From Cytobacillus sp. NCCP-133 (GTDB lineage: Bacteria > Bacillota > Bacilli > Bacillales > Cytobacillaceae): a DNA stretch of 64,000 bases. The notes under the pieces were generated by a model, which did not search any database, was not told the origin of the DNA, and was given only the letters and a program-made list of their open reading frames with translations. A program made the translations under genes and the position numbers. The stretch's first letter is position 1; every line of letters begins with the position of its first letter. Shown here piece by piece: positions 17,376-26,398 of this stretch. Location of the stretch: assembly GCF_026011715.1 (NCBI RefSeq), contig NZ_BRVM01000011.1, positions 62,001 through 126,000 of the forward strand, read 5' to 3'.

Positions 17376-18797
17376 ATGTCTGATCTGTTATTGATGATTA
17401 TATTAGCTATGATCATTTTATTATTTATTATTTTACTGCTTATGCTTATTGGCTGGCGCTGGATTATGAAACGCATTGTGAAGAAAGCGGGAAAAATCCT
17501 TTTTACAGACAGCTATCAGGAGAATCTGATTGAAATGATCCCGGGTTTCCGCCATTTGGGTGTGCAAAATGCTCTGGAAAATAACTTGCGTGCTGAAACA
17601 GGAGATGTCCTGCACCGGCCATTTGGGTCCTCGAAAAAATGGCCCCATTTTGACGAAATTACTTTTATCCCTGTCCAGACAACGCCTTTCCCCCTTGATG
17701 GGGATGAGGAGGTTGATGTGAAGGTAACAATTGGCCCCAAAGCAAAAAAGCCAATGAAAATAAAAATTCCGCTAATGGTCAGCGGGATGGCTTATGGCAT
17801 TGCTCTAAGTGAGCAGGTGAAAATTGCACTGGCTACAGCAGCCAAGAATACGGGAACGGCTATCAACTCAGGGGAAGGCGGAATTCTTCCTGAAGAACTT
17901 GAAAGTGCGGGTAAGTATATTCTTCAGTTCTCAAAAACCGAATGGGGGAAAGAAGAAGAACTGATTAAGCGGGCCGATATGATTGAGCTGAAGCTGGGCC
18001 AGGGTGCCATGCAAGGAATGGGCGGAAATATTTCGCCGGAAAATTTAACGGGTCGTGCCAGAGAAATCATGGGCCTTAAAGAAAATGAGACTGCTCAAAT
18101 ATTAGAACATTTTTTTGATAAGCAGACTTTAAAGGACTTGATGGACTTGGTGGATGAACTTCGTAAATTGTCAGGCGGAGTGCCAATTGGTGCGAAAATA
18201 GGGGCCGGTGGAAAAATAGAAGCAGACATTGACAATTTAATTGAAATGGGAGTGGATTTTATTGCGATAGATGGAGGGCAGGCAGCTACAATGGGAGCGC
18301 CTCCTATATTGGCTGATGATTTTGGGATCCCTACCCTGCATGCAGTTGTTCGTGCATCCAGGCACCTTGAAAAAAGAAAAAAGAAGGGAGAAATCAGTTT
18401 AATTGTTTCAGGAGGCCTTTTTACCCCCGGGCAGTTTCTAAAGGTTCTTGCTTTAGGAGCAGATGCTGTTTATCTCGGATCTGTCATTTTGTTTACTGTA
18501 TCCCATTTGCATACATTAAATTCGCTCCCTTTTGAACCTCCAACTCAAGCTGTTTGGAACCAGGGGAAATTTAAGGATTCATTTAAAATAGATGACGGAG
18601 TAAAATCAGCAGAAAAATTTCTAACAGCCAGCACGGAAGAAATAAAAATGGGATTGCGGGCAATGGGGAAAAGATCATTAAAAGAGCTGTCCAAAAAAGA
18701 TTTAGTTTCCTATGATGAGTTAACAGCAAAAATGATTGGCATTCCATTTACATTCGAGCCTTATGAAGATCAACACAAAAAAAGCGACACTAATTGA
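17376..18797 (+). CDS. Membrane-anchored FMN-binding glutamate-synthase-like protein
   Basis: 473 residues. An N-terminal hydrophobic helix (about residues 3-28) precedes a domain homologous to the central FMN/4Fe-4S region of glutamate synthase. Landmarks: VSGMAYGIALSEQVKIAL, INSGEGGILPEE, KLGQGAMQGMGG, GAKIGAGGKIEADI, IDGGQAATMGAPP and ALGADAVYLGS. These form a TIM barrel that binds FMN. The amidotransferase domain of true GltB is absent, so this is the stand-alone family typified by B. subtilis YerD, whose reaction is not established. GGAG lies upstream of the ATG. Monocistronic. Confidence 0.8.
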   Translation: MSDLLLMIILAMIILLFIILLLMLIGWRWIMKRIVKKAGKILFTDSYQENLIEMIPGFRHLGVQNALENNLRAETGDVLHRPFGSSKKWPHFDEITFIPVQTTPFPLDGDEEVDVKVTIGPKAKKPMKIKIPLMVSGMAYGIALSEQVKIALATAAKNTGTAINSGEGGILPEELESAGKYILQFSKTEWGKEEELIKRADMIELKLGQGAMQGMGGNISPENLTGRAREIMGLKENETAQILEHFFDKQTLKDLMDLVDELRKLSGGVPIGAKIGAGGKIEADIDNLIEMGVDFIAIDGGQAATMGAPPILADDFGIPTLHAVVRASRHLEKRKKKGEISLIVSGGLFTPGQFLKVLALGADAVYLGSVILFTVSHLHTLNSLPFEPPTQAVWNQGKFKDSFKIDDGVKSAEKFLTASTEEIKMGLRAMGKRSLKELSKKDLVSYDELTAKMIGIPFTFEPYEDQHKKSDTN

Positions 18798-18815
18798 CCT
18801 TGCCAAGAGCAAGAA

Positions 18816-18836
18816 GCCTGGCATTCCAAGCCAGGC
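18816..18836. terminator. Hairpin between convergent genes
   Basis: GCCTGGC / GCCAGGC 7-bp stem with a 7-base loop between the ends of the GltB-like gene and the germination gene. The T-tract is weak on both strands. Confidence 0.5.
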
Positions 18837-18846
18837 ATAAATTCTT

Positions 18847-20333
18847 TTACTCATCAATATCTCTCTTTACTTTGCTTTTCTGCTTTGTAAATCGGTAAGG
18901 ATTTTGCGTCCTTAAATAAACAGGCCTTAATGGCTGAAAAGGAAACCGAATGAAAGAATCTTTTAAATCTCTGTATCTTGGCGGATAAAACGGTTCTAAA
19001 AATGGCCTTTCAAGAGAAGTCAGCCTAATCATATGGGTTAATAAAATGCATGAACAGAATAAGACTCCTACAAATCCCCAAAGGTTGGCAAAAAACAAGA
19101 AGGGAAACCTTAGGAAACGAATCGAATTGTTCATTTTATACACAGGTGTTGTAAACGAAGCAAGGGCTGCTAACGCAATGATAATAAGAAGTACATTACT
19201 TGTTAGACCCGCTTCGACGGAGGCAGTACCAATTACGATACCGCCCACAATACCGATAGTCTGGCCAATTTTGGTCGGCAGCCTTGCCCCAGCTTCTCTT
19301 AAAAGTTCAATAACCAGTTCCAGCAAAAGAGCTTCATAGAAAGGAGGCAGGGGGATATGCTGTCTGGATGACACTAGAGTTCCAAGTAAATCCGTCGGTA
19401 TCAATTCCATATGGTAGGTAAGCGTTGCCACATAGATAGAGGTAATCTGGATCGAGAAGATAACCGAGAAGGCTCGGAGTAACCTCACAAAAGAACCTAT
19501 GATCCAATTCAGAAAATAATCCTCAAAGGAACTGAAGAATTCCGAAAACGTTGTAGGTGTGATCAATACATGTGGCGAACCATCAACCGCTATGACAACT
19601 TTGCCTTCTGCCAGTACAGCTGCGGCCCTATCCGGCCTTTCCGTATCCAATAGCTGGGGAAAAGGAGAATTTTTATTATCGGATATAAGCTGAACGATAT
19701 AAGAACTGTCAGTTATTTCATCAAAGTCAATGTTTTCAAGGCGCTCTTTAACGATGCTCACATAATCTTTATTGGTTATTCCTTCAATATAAAGGACTGC
19801 TACCGGTGTTCTGGAGATATCTCCGATTGTATATTCCTCAATGACCAATTCAGAAATAGGCAGCCTCTTACGGATGAGGTTCAAATTTTGGCCTATCGAT
19901 TCCACAAAAGCTTCTTTTGGTCCAATAACCGTATGCTCGACTTCTGCATGAGCCAACTCGCGGACAAACTCTTTTTGAGCAGAAATGTAAGCAACCTTTT
20001 TTGCTTCATTTTCAATTGTGACCATAATATAGCCATTTAGAAGCTTATGCTCCGCACCAGTCAACCCCTCGCATATATAAATATCTGCAGAAGGAAGAAT
20101 CATTTTCAGATCATCCATCTTTCGGAAATTCCCCTGGAGCAATCCGGGCAGGAAGCTTTTGCTAATCATCTTTTTATTAACTAATGTGGTAAAAAAATGA
20201 ATGAGAAATGTATGCCTGTTTTTCGATTGGAATAAGCTAAATTTTTAAAATCATGGGATTTGGAAAATGATTGTTTCAGCTCTTCAATAGCAAAATCAGA
20301 CAAAGGCCTTTTTGTTTTTAAATCTTTTTTCAT
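18847..20333 (-). pseudogene. GerA-family spore germination protein, frameshifted in a homopolymer
   Basis: The intact part (18847-20169, 440 residues) is a GerA/GerAA-type germinant receptor subunit: GPKEAFVESIGQNLNLIRKR, VLYIEGITNKDY, TERPDRAAAVLAEGKVVIAVDGSPHVLI, then several membrane helices and a basic cytoplasmic tail. It has no ribosome site at its first ATG. Upstream, the leftward strand has ATG 20333 with GGTGA ahead of it, and a frame MKKDLKTKRPLSDFAIEELK ... TGIHFSFIF that runs into a stop. Shifting frame by one base in the A7 run at 20191-20197 joins it to FTTLVNKK-MISKSFLPGLLQG, restoring about 495 residues, the normal length. No gerB or gerC partner lies beside it. It is either a pseudogene, phase variable, or a sequencing error. 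Confidence 0.75.
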
Positions 20334-20450
20334 GTATCAATCACCGATTCGTTTGGCATTAATTATTAGTGTTTCCGTTTTTGGCAGGATTATGAATGTA
20401 TTAAAAAAGCAAGCGTGGAATTTAGCTGCCGAGAAATTTAATATAAAAAA

Positions 20451-20476
20451 AAGCCTAACCAGGAAGGGTTAGGCTT
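20451..20476 (-). terminator. Terminator of the TetR gene
   Basis: AAGCCTAACC / GGTTAGGCTT 10-bp perfect stem. On the minus strand it is followed by a T-rich run (A-tract 20444-20452). Confidence 0.85.
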
Positions 20477-20482
20477 AGGATA

Positions 20483-21379
20483 TTAATCAGGATTTTCTTC
20501 CGTTTGTTTGAAAAAAGCGGAAGCAAGCTTTTCTAGTTCCTTCAATTTGATCGGATCCAAAAAATTCAAACAGCTGTTTAGTGAGTGGAGTGCACTATTG
20601 ACCAGAAACTTTCTCGGAAGTTTGGCGTGCAGAAGTTCTTCCTGGATAAAATCCAAAAGTTCTATACAATGAGCCTGATCCTGCTGCATCGATTTCTTAA
20701 GGGCTGATACAGTTTGGCAAAGATTATGTTTAAAACCCTGGTCCTGTTGTTTTAAATGGTTAAAGCGGTTGTCTATCAGTTCAGGGTCCAGCAGCTGATC
20801 GCCTGCCGTGCTTACTTCTTCGATCACCTTTGTGATTCGGTCAACGCAATACTGGATCACATGATTGATGCTCGATGGATGTTCAAAGATTTTAGTGTTG
20901 TACTTTACATTATGATGGAGTATTCCAAGAAACATAATCGCACAGTCAAGCAAATATGGTTTCTTATCTTCCCCAAAAATTTCAATAAACCGCTGATAGA
21001 TCCAATGAACCATTCTCAGCTGTCCTTGCTTAATAAACTGCATAAGCTCCGGATCGTGTGAAACAAGCATTTCCTCAAAAAGAGTAACCAAATTATTTGA
21101 ACGATTCATATTCATTTGAAACTCAATCTGCTGAGTAAAAACCTCAATGCTGGTAGGATCCTTGCCAATAAGAAGCTGATTTCTTTCAAATTCCATTTTT
21201 TTGTGTAAAGTTTTAAAAATGGAAATAAGCAGTTCATTTTTTGAAGAGAAATAATTATAAAAAGTTCCTTTTGCTATCCCGGTATATTCTAAAATGTCCT
21301 GAATTGAAGTAGCTTGAAAGCCCTTATCCAGAAATAATTGGTGTGCTTTTTTAATCACAAGCTGTTTCCTGTCATTCAT
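20483..21379 (-). CDS. TetR-family transcriptional regulator
   Basis: 298 residues, longer than the usual 190-220. N-terminal TetR helix-turn-helix at residues about 10-55 (KAHQLFLDKGFQATSIQDIL, then GIAKGTFYNYFSSKNELL). The large C-terminal ligand domain is helical and not diagnostic. It is divergent to the DHA2 efflux gene at 21565 with 185 bases between, the classic layout of a drug-sensing repressor and its pump. So it probably represses that gene and itself; this is inference from position. Confidence 0.85.
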   Translation of the reverse strand: MNDRKQLVIKKAHQLFLDKGFQATSIQDILEYTGIAKGTFYNYFSSKNELLISIFKTLHKKMEFERNQLLIGKDPTSIEVFTQQIEFQMNMNRSNNLVTLFEEMLVSHDPELMQFIKQGQLRMVHWIYQRFIEIFGEDKKPYLLDCAIMFLGILHHNVKYNTKIFEHPSSINHVIQYCVDRITKVIEEVSTAGDQLLDPELIDNRFNHLKQQDQGFKHNLCQTVSALKKSMQQDQAHCIELLDFIQEELLHAKLPRKFLVNSALHSLNSCLNFLDPIKLKELEKLASAFFKQTEENPD

Positions 21380-21432
21380 TTATAATCACCTGTTATTTTA
21401 TTTGAACTGTCGGTATAATCTTATAGTACATG

Positions 21433-21444
21433 ATTCAAATGAAT
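21433..21444. promoter_or_regulatory. Small inverted repeat, possible TetR operator
   Basis: ATTCA-AA-TGAAT in the divergent TetR/efflux intergenic region. Short, AT-rich and only a candidate. Confidence 0.25.
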
Positions 21445-21477
21445 TACACAAACCCTCTATTTTACAAGTTTTTTAAG

Positions 21478-21506
21478 TTGCATTAATTGTACTCATGGTA
21501 TATTAT
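21478..21506 (+). promoter_or_regulatory. Promoter of the DHA2 efflux gene
   Basis: TTGCAT, 17-base spacer, TATTAT, with a predicted start near 21513. About 50 bases of leader precede the ATG at 21565. Confidence 0.5.
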
Positions 21507-21564
21507 ATATTTTGTGTGTAACGATAGTATAAAAGAATGAACTGATGGTACAGGGGGAACAACA

Positions 21565-23094
21565 ATGGAACAAACAATAAATAAAACAGATCGTCCGCCG
21601 TATGGGATTCTGGCTGTTTTAATGATAGGCGCATTTATTGCCTTTTTAAATAATACATTATTGAATATTGCTTTGCCTTCTATTATGGCAGACTTGGAAA
21701 TAGAGGCAGCAACTGTGCAATGGCTAACGACTGGATTCATGCTTGTAAATGGTATTCTAATCCCAGCTACTGCCTTTTTAATTGAAAAATATACTGTCCG
21801 CAGATTATTTATAGTAGCAATGGGATTATTTACTGTTGGAACACTTGTGGCAGGTGTGGCACATGTTTTCCCGGTTTTGCTTGCAGGCAGAATGCTGCAG
21901 GCTTCAGGCTCAGCCATCATGATGCCTCTATTGATGAATGTCATGCTGATTAGTTTTCCAGTAGAAAAACGCGGTGCAGCGATGGGAGTATTTGGCCTGA
22001 TATTAATGTTTGCGCCTGCAATTGGGCCGACGCTATCAGGCTGGATTGTTGAGCATTACGACTGGAGAATGCTGTTCCACTTCCTTACGCCCATAGCAGC
22101 TGTTATTCTCCTGTTGGGCGGAATTTTATTAAAAGATAAAAAGGATAAAGTAAATATCCGTTTGGATATCTTTTCACTGACCCTCTCAAGTATAGGATTT
22201 GGCGGGATTCTATATGGATTCAGCTCAGCTGGAAATAAAGGCTGGGATAGTCCGCATGTTTACTTAACGATTGCGATTGGAGTCATTACATTAATATGGT
22301 TTATTGTCAGGCAGTCAAAAGCCGACCGTCCAATGCTTAATTTTGGGGTATACAAATATCCAATGTTTGCATTATCTTCAGCTATAGCCATGACGGTAAA
22401 TATGGCTCTGTTTTCCGGAATGATTTTGATTCCAATTTATGTTCAAACCATCCGCGGGATTTCCCCACTGGATGCAGGATTGATGATGTTGCCGGGAGCA
22501 CTGGTCATGGCGATAATGTCTCCTATAACTGGCCGGCTTTTCGATAAAATCGGAGGCCGTATCTTAGCAATTGTAGGTTTGGCCATTATAGTTGCTACTA
22601 CCTATATTTTTAGCAGGTTAACAACGGAAACCACCTACTCACAATTAATCGTTCTAAATGCAGTAAGGATGTTTGGAATGTCAATGGTTATGATGCCTGT
22701 TTCTACAAATGGGCTGAACCAATTGCCAAAACGCTTGTATCCACATGGTACAGCCATGAACAATACATTAAACCAGGTCGCAGGTGCAATTGGAACAGCA
22801 TTATTGGTCACAGTAATGTCAACTAGGACGGAAACCCATGCTGCTGAGATAGCAAAAGAAGCTGCTATGGCAAATGGCGGCACACAAATGACCGAAGCCG
22901 CAATGGCAGAAATGCAGCAGCATATTTTAATGAAAGCTATGCTCGGTGGAATTAATGACGCTTTCTTTGTAGCAACTTTTATCGCTGCAGTTGCCCTCAT
23001 TCTTGCTTTCTTCATTAAGCGTGCCAAACCAGCGGAGGAACCCGTTGAAGAAACAAAACAGGAAAAAGTGGTGCCGAATTTGGCAAGGAACTAA
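21565..23094 (+). CDS. DHA2 (14-helix) major facilitator drug efflux protein, EmrB/QacA type
   Basis: 509 residues, about 14 membrane helices. Typical DHA2 motifs are present: LNIALPSIMADLEI in helix 1, WLTTGFMLVNGILIPATAFL, GRMLQASGSAIMMPLLMNV, and motif C (LMFAPAIGPTLSGWI) in helix 5. A proton-driven exporter of hydrophobic toxins or drugs, related to LmrB/EmrB. AGGGGG precedes the ATG. Paired with a divergent TetR regulator, and ended by a strong bidirectional terminator. Confidence 0.88.
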   Translation: MEQTINKTDRPPYGILAVLMIGAFIAFLNNTLLNIALPSIMADLEIEAATVQWLTTGFMLVNGILIPATAFLIEKYTVRRLFIVAMGLFTVGTLVAGVAHVFPVLLAGRMLQASGSAIMMPLLMNVMLISFPVEKRGAAMGVFGLILMFAPAIGPTLSGWIVEHYDWRMLFHFLTPIAAVILLLGGILLKDKKDKVNIRLDIFSLTLSSIGFGGILYGFSSAGNKGWDSPHVYLTIAIGVITLIWFIVRQSKADRPMLNFGVYKYPMFALSSAIAMTVNMALFSGMILIPIYVQTIRGISPLDAGLMMLPGALVMAIMSPITGRLFDKIGGRILAIVGLAIIVATTYIFSRLTTETTYSQLIVLNAVRMFGMSMVMMPVSTNGLNQLPKRLYPHGTAMNNTLNQVAGAIGTALLVTVMSTRTETHAAEIAKEAAMANGGTQMTEAAMAEMQQHILMKAMLGGINDAFFVATFIAAVALILAFFIKRAKPAEEPVEETKQEKVVPNLARN

Positions 23095-23181
23095 TTTGAC
23101 AAAAGTATGAGTTCCATATGGGATCGCTCCAGGACAGAATGGATTATTTTCGAAAAGGAACATATGGTATTTAAGTATGAA

Positions 23182-23227
23182 AAAAAAGCCTGCAATAGCC
23201 AGTGATAATGGCATTGCAGGCTTTTTT
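23182..23227. terminator. Bidirectional terminator
   Basis: Perfect 15-bp stem (6 A + GCCTGCAAT / ATTGCAGGC + 6 T) with a partly paired loop, between the efflux gene (+) and the FbpA-like gene (-). Confidence 0.9.
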
Positions 23228-23255
23228 ATTATCCTCCACTGATTGAAGTTATTCT

Positions 23256-23438
23256 TTATCTATTTTTTCCTATTAACTTAACTGATTGATGTCCGCTGTG
23301 AGGATGAGGGGAATATAAAAAATGGTCAAGATACAGAGCTTCCAGTTTGCGATCGCTTAAGCGAAATAGATTTTGATTATGCTTAAATATTGACAGGGAT
23401 AACAGTTTATTAATTAAAGTTTCTCTGTTCAATGGCAT
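23256..23438 (-). CDS. Small FbpA-like basic protein
   Basis: 60 residues from ATG 23438 with AAGGAGGG 7-8 bases upstream. The first half (NRETLINKLLSLSIFKHNQN, then LFRLSDRKLEALY) resembles the Fur-regulated basic protein FbpA family, whose core is I-x-x-L-I-x-x-G-I-Y-K then L-Y-x-L-x-L-x-E-L-x-x-x-Y. The C-terminal part is basic and histidine-containing. In B. subtilis such proteins assist small-RNA-based iron sparing; that role is not shown here, and no Fur box was found upstream. It has a good SigA promoter overlapped by TTAATCC repeats. Confidence 0.6.
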   Translation of the reverse strand: MPLNRETLINKLLSLSIFKHNQNLFRLSDRKLEALYLDHFLYSPHPHSGHQSVKLIGKNR

Positions 23439-23470
23439 TATTTTAACCCTCCTTAGTTTTTGTTATTACA

Positions 23471-23511
23471 ATTTTAATCCTCATTAATCCTATTTGTCAA
23501 GTTGGGATTAA
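23471..23511 (-). promoter_or_regulatory. Promoter and TTAATCC repeats of the FbpA-like gene
   Basis: On the minus strand TTGACA (23500-23495), 18-base spacer, TAAAAT (23476-23471). On the plus strand TTAATCC occurs at 23474-23480 and 23484-23490, exactly one helical turn apart, and its reverse complement GGATTAA at 23505-23511. Repeats overlapping -10, spacer and the upstream edge look like an operator for an unknown regulator. Confidence 0.5.
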
Positions 23512-23678
23512 ACTTATCATATAAACACAGTTAAAAACACAGGGCACCATGCCACTAAATATCGCAAGTCATTCATTTGATTGTTTAGGTGATGAAGTTC
23601 TGGCATGCAGAGGAACCTTTTACCTTTCTCTCATTATGAAAAGGAAGGTTAATAACTATTGTAAGGAGGGAGAGTTAA

Positions 23679-23846
23679 TTGTACAAAGGGATAATGTCTT
23701 CCCTGATTTTTGTACTACTAATAATATCTTTTTTAGTAAATGAGCCATACTCATACATGATTGTTGTGCTATTATCCGTTTTATTGTTTATAACAGAAGC
23801 AATCCCTCCTGCCTTATTGGAAGCTGGTTGGTGCATAATTTTATAG
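23679..23846 (+). pseudogene. N-terminal remnant of a DASS/SLC13-like anion transporter
   Basis: TTG start at 23679 with AAGGAGGG ahead gives only 55 codons before TAG. Two hydrophobic stretches, then FITEAIPPAL, close to the W-x-T-E-A-[IL]-P motif near the start of divalent anion:sodium symporters. The rest of the transporter is gone; sequence after 23846 runs into an oppositely oriented remnant. Confidence 0.45.
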
Positions 23847-23870
23847 ACCGTTGCTTTCGGATTTGGAAAT

Positions 23871-24415
23871 TTATCCAGCGAATGTACTTGTTTTTACTGA
23901 AGGAGTGTTTTTTTCTCTATGGATCATAAGGGTGGAAACAATCAAACAGATAGAAACGATAACCCAGGAAATGCTAAAGCTTGAAAAAGTATCTTTTGAC
24001 CATCCAAAAAAGAGCGGAAATAAAAATATTCCCAAATAGGTAAAAGTCAAACTAACACCGCTGGATACTGCTGCCGTTTGATCTCCGCCATATTCTATAA
24101 TTGCGGCTTGATATATTCCATTCCATCCACTTATCGAAAAGCCAAGAATGATAGTTAGCAATATTATTAAAATGGAAGGGATCCTAAAGAAAGGAGTGAG
24201 GGATAAAAATACAAGAGAACCTGATGAAAGAATTCCTATCAATGTAAGTATTTTTCGTTTATCACCTATACGGTCGCTTGCTGCACCCCAAATCACTCTC
24301 CCGATTGCCCCCGAAGCTTGAGAGGTAATGTTAACACTCCAAAAGCTGATATTGTCTGGGCAAAAAGCGGATTAAACAAAGTTATCTTTGGATAGGCTGC
24401 AAGTTTTCCGTTCCT
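23871..24415 (-). pseudogene. C-terminal half of a major facilitator transporter, decayed
   Basis: From 24296 leftward an open frame of 141 residues starts at WGAASDRIGDKRK, the loop after helix 8 of OFA/NarK-like transporters, and continues through four membrane helices. In-frame codons upstream give ITSQASGAIGRVIWGAAS. Further upstream the match (NPLFAQTISAFGV) moves to another frame, indicating a frameshift near 24330. The N-terminal half is absent. The product cannot be a working transporter. Confidence 0.6.
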
Positions 24416-24496
24416 CACAAAGATCCGTCCTTTCTTAAAGAAAAATCGAACAACAAACTAAATAACAATTAAATTTTAGAAAATATCTATATAATA

Positions 24497-24525
24497 TTGA
24501 ATTATATTTATAAATATAATAATAT
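24497..24525 (+). promoter_or_regulatory. Promoter of the first catabolic operon
   Basis: TTGAAT, exact 17-base spacer, TAATAT in very AT-rich sequence upstream of the VOC gene. The low complexity makes chance matches likely. Confidence 0.4.
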
Positions 24526-24600
24526 AAAAACAAAGTTAATTCCAAACATTCTAAAAATTCCAACTTAAATTATTAAGCTTTTTAAGGAAGTGCTTTAATA

Positions 24601-25044
24601 TTGGGTAATATTGATCATATTGTTTTTGCTGTAAAAGATCTAGAAAAAAGCAAGCAGCTCTTTTCCGCCATTTTTAAAGGGAAATTTATAAAAGAATTAG
24701 ATTTACCGGAACAAAATGCCCGTGCAGCGTATTTTTTATTGGGAGAAGTGATAATTGGCTTTGAAACACCTTTGAGTTCCGAGGGGGACCTATATAAATT
24801 CCTGGAAAAGAAAGGAGAAGGCTTGCATCATATCGCATTAAAAATTAAAGGTTACGAAGAGTTACATAACAGCTTACTGAAAAATGAAGTTAACATGATT
24901 GGTTCCAAAGAAAGTCATGGAGTAAAAAAGGAGTTTTTCACCCATCCAAAAAGTTCACTTGGCTTGCTGCTGCAGCTAATAGAATGGGAGCAGCCATATA
25001 AAGATTCATTGGAAAAGAGAATTGAGATTCTTGGAGATGAATAA
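24601..25044 (+). CDS. VOC-family protein, methylmalonyl-CoA epimerase-like
   Basis: 147 residues, TTG start with AAGGAAGTG upstream. Two beta-alpha-beta-beta-beta VOC modules. Metal ligands likely include the His in IDHIVFAV (residue 6), the His in GLHHIALKI (about 77-78), and the Glu in LLQLIEW near the end. Closest in form to methylmalonyl/ethylmalonyl-CoA epimerases, which racemise the alpha-carbon of branched acyl-CoAs. It leads an operon with an acyl-CoA dehydrogenase, which fits a CoA-thioester substrate. A glyoxalase-type role cannot be excluded. Confidence 0.7.
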   Translation: MGNIDHIVFAVKDLEKSKQLFSAIFKGKFIKELDLPEQNARAAYFLLGEVIIGFETPLSSEGDLYKFLEKKGEGLHHIALKIKGYEELHNSLLKNEVNMIGSKESHGVKKEFFTHPKSSLGLLLQLIEWEQPYKDSLEKRIEILGDE

Positions 25045-25069
25045 AAGACTTATAGAAAGGTTTGTTTAT

Positions 25070-26293
25070 ATGAATTTTGAATTAAGCAATGAAAATTTAC
25101 AAGTGAAAAACATGGCAAAAGCCATTGCTGAAAAGGAGATTTTAGAGAATGTAAAATATTTTGAGCAAGAAAGAAGATTCCCGAAGGAAATATTACAGAA
25201 AATGGGGGCAGCAGGATTATTTGGAGCCTGTTTTCCGGAAAAGTATGGCGGGTCGGAAATGGGTTTTCTGAACTTAGCCATTATTGCAGAGGAAATTTCC
25301 AAAGCTCACCCTTCTTTTGGGTACGCTTTCAATATGCAGGCGATGACTTGTCCTTTTACAATTTTAAATTGGGGAACAGAGGAACAAATTCAGAAGTATG
25401 TCCCCGATTTAATAAAAGCCAATCTCATTGGTATGTTTGCTCTTACAGAGTCAGGCGGGGGCTCTGACCCTGCCGGATCCATGAAGACGACTGCACGTCT
25501 AGATGGCAATGAATATGTAATCAATGGATCAAAGACATGGATTACTTTTGCGAACGAAGCAGACGTTGGAGTCCTTTTTGCTAAAACGGACATGAAAGCA
25601 GGCCACAAAGGGATCTCAGCATTTATTATTGAAACAAACCGCCCTGGTTTTACCGCCAAACCCATAGAGATTAGCTCTTTAGGCCACATGATGAGAAGCT
25701 GCGAAGTGTTTTTAGAAGATTACCGGATCCCGAAAGAAAATCTTCTTGGGAAAGAAGGCGAAGGATTTAAAATTGCCATGAATGCACTGGATTACGGTAG
25801 GCTTACTGTTTCATCCCGTCTTGTTGGCATTGCGCAGGGGTGTATAGATGAATCTATTAAATACTGTAATGAAAGAATAGTAGGCGGGAACCCGATTGGC
25901 GAATACCAGATGATCAAGCATCTGATTGCAGACATGGTTGTTGAAACAGATGCAGCGAGACTCCAAACTTATAGAAGTGCATACTTGAAGGACAAAGGTG
26001 AAACGGCTACAAGGGAAAGCTCTTATGCCAAATATTTTGCCTCAGAAGTAGCTGCCAAAGTCTCCAGGAATGCTTTAGAAATATTTGGAGGCAACGGCAT
26101 ATCAGATGAATACCCCATTATGAAATATGTAAATTACGCAAATATGCTTCATTTCGGTGAAGGCTCTGCTAATATTCAGCGAATCCTCATTGCTAATGAT
26201 GCTTTAGGAATAAAAAATGCAAACAGGCATCATATTGAACGAAGGTTTGCACTAAGCAGCGATATTACAGATGAGAAAAAAGTACGTTTATGA
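25070..26293 (+). CDS. Acyl-CoA dehydrogenase
   Basis: 407 residues from the ATG at 25070, which has AGAAAGG 9 bases upstream; the frame is open back to 25022 but without a ribosome site. FAD enzyme that introduces an alpha,beta double bond into an acyl-CoA. Landmarks: FALTESGGGSDPAGSMKTTA (FAD-binding loop), INGSKTWITFA, and the end FGEGSANIQRILIANDALG, where the Glu of GEGS sits at the usual catalytic base position. Probably co-transcribed with the VOC gene 25 bases upstream. Confidence 0.88.
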   Translation: MNFELSNENLQVKNMAKAIAEKEILENVKYFEQERRFPKEILQKMGAAGLFGACFPEKYGGSEMGFLNLAIIAEEISKAHPSFGYAFNMQAMTCPFTILNWGTEEQIQKYVPDLIKANLIGMFALTESGGGSDPAGSMKTTARLDGNEYVINGSKTWITFANEADVGVLFAKTDMKAGHKGISAFIIETNRPGFTAKPIEISSLGHMMRSCEVFLEDYRIPKENLLGKEGEGFKIAMNALDYGRLTVSSRLVGIAQGCIDESIKYCNERIVGGNPIGEYQMIKHLIADMVVETDAARLQTYRSAYLKDKGETATRESSYAKYFASEVAAKVSRNALEIFGGNGISDEYPIMKYVNYANMLHFGEGSANIQRILIANDALGIKNANRHHIERRFALSSDITDEKKVRL

Positions 26294-26384
26294 TCGATAA
26301 TTAGCCGTTCTGTATTAAAAAAGAGCATAGGTTTCCCAATGAGCAATACGAAAATAAAAGAATTTCAATTTTAAAAGTGATTAG

Positions 26385-26398
26385 AAAGGATATCCTTT
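26385..26398. promoter_or_regulatory. Perfect palindrome covering a ribosome binding site
   Basis: AAAGGATATCCTTT, 14 bp, ends one base before the ATG at 26399 and contains the Shine-Dalgarno sequence AAAGGA. It may be an operator, or may pair and hide the ribosome site. Confidence 0.35.

Noticed and set aside
23549-23743. Rightward 64-codon frame overlapping the DASS-like remnant
   Set aside because: The overlapping frame from 23679 has a good ribosome site and a recognisable transporter motif, so this one is a shadow.
23679-24415. Search for an integrase, transposase or direct repeats as island boundary
   Set aside because: None seen by eye at the left edge; the right edge is outside the window, so horizontal transfer is not claimed.
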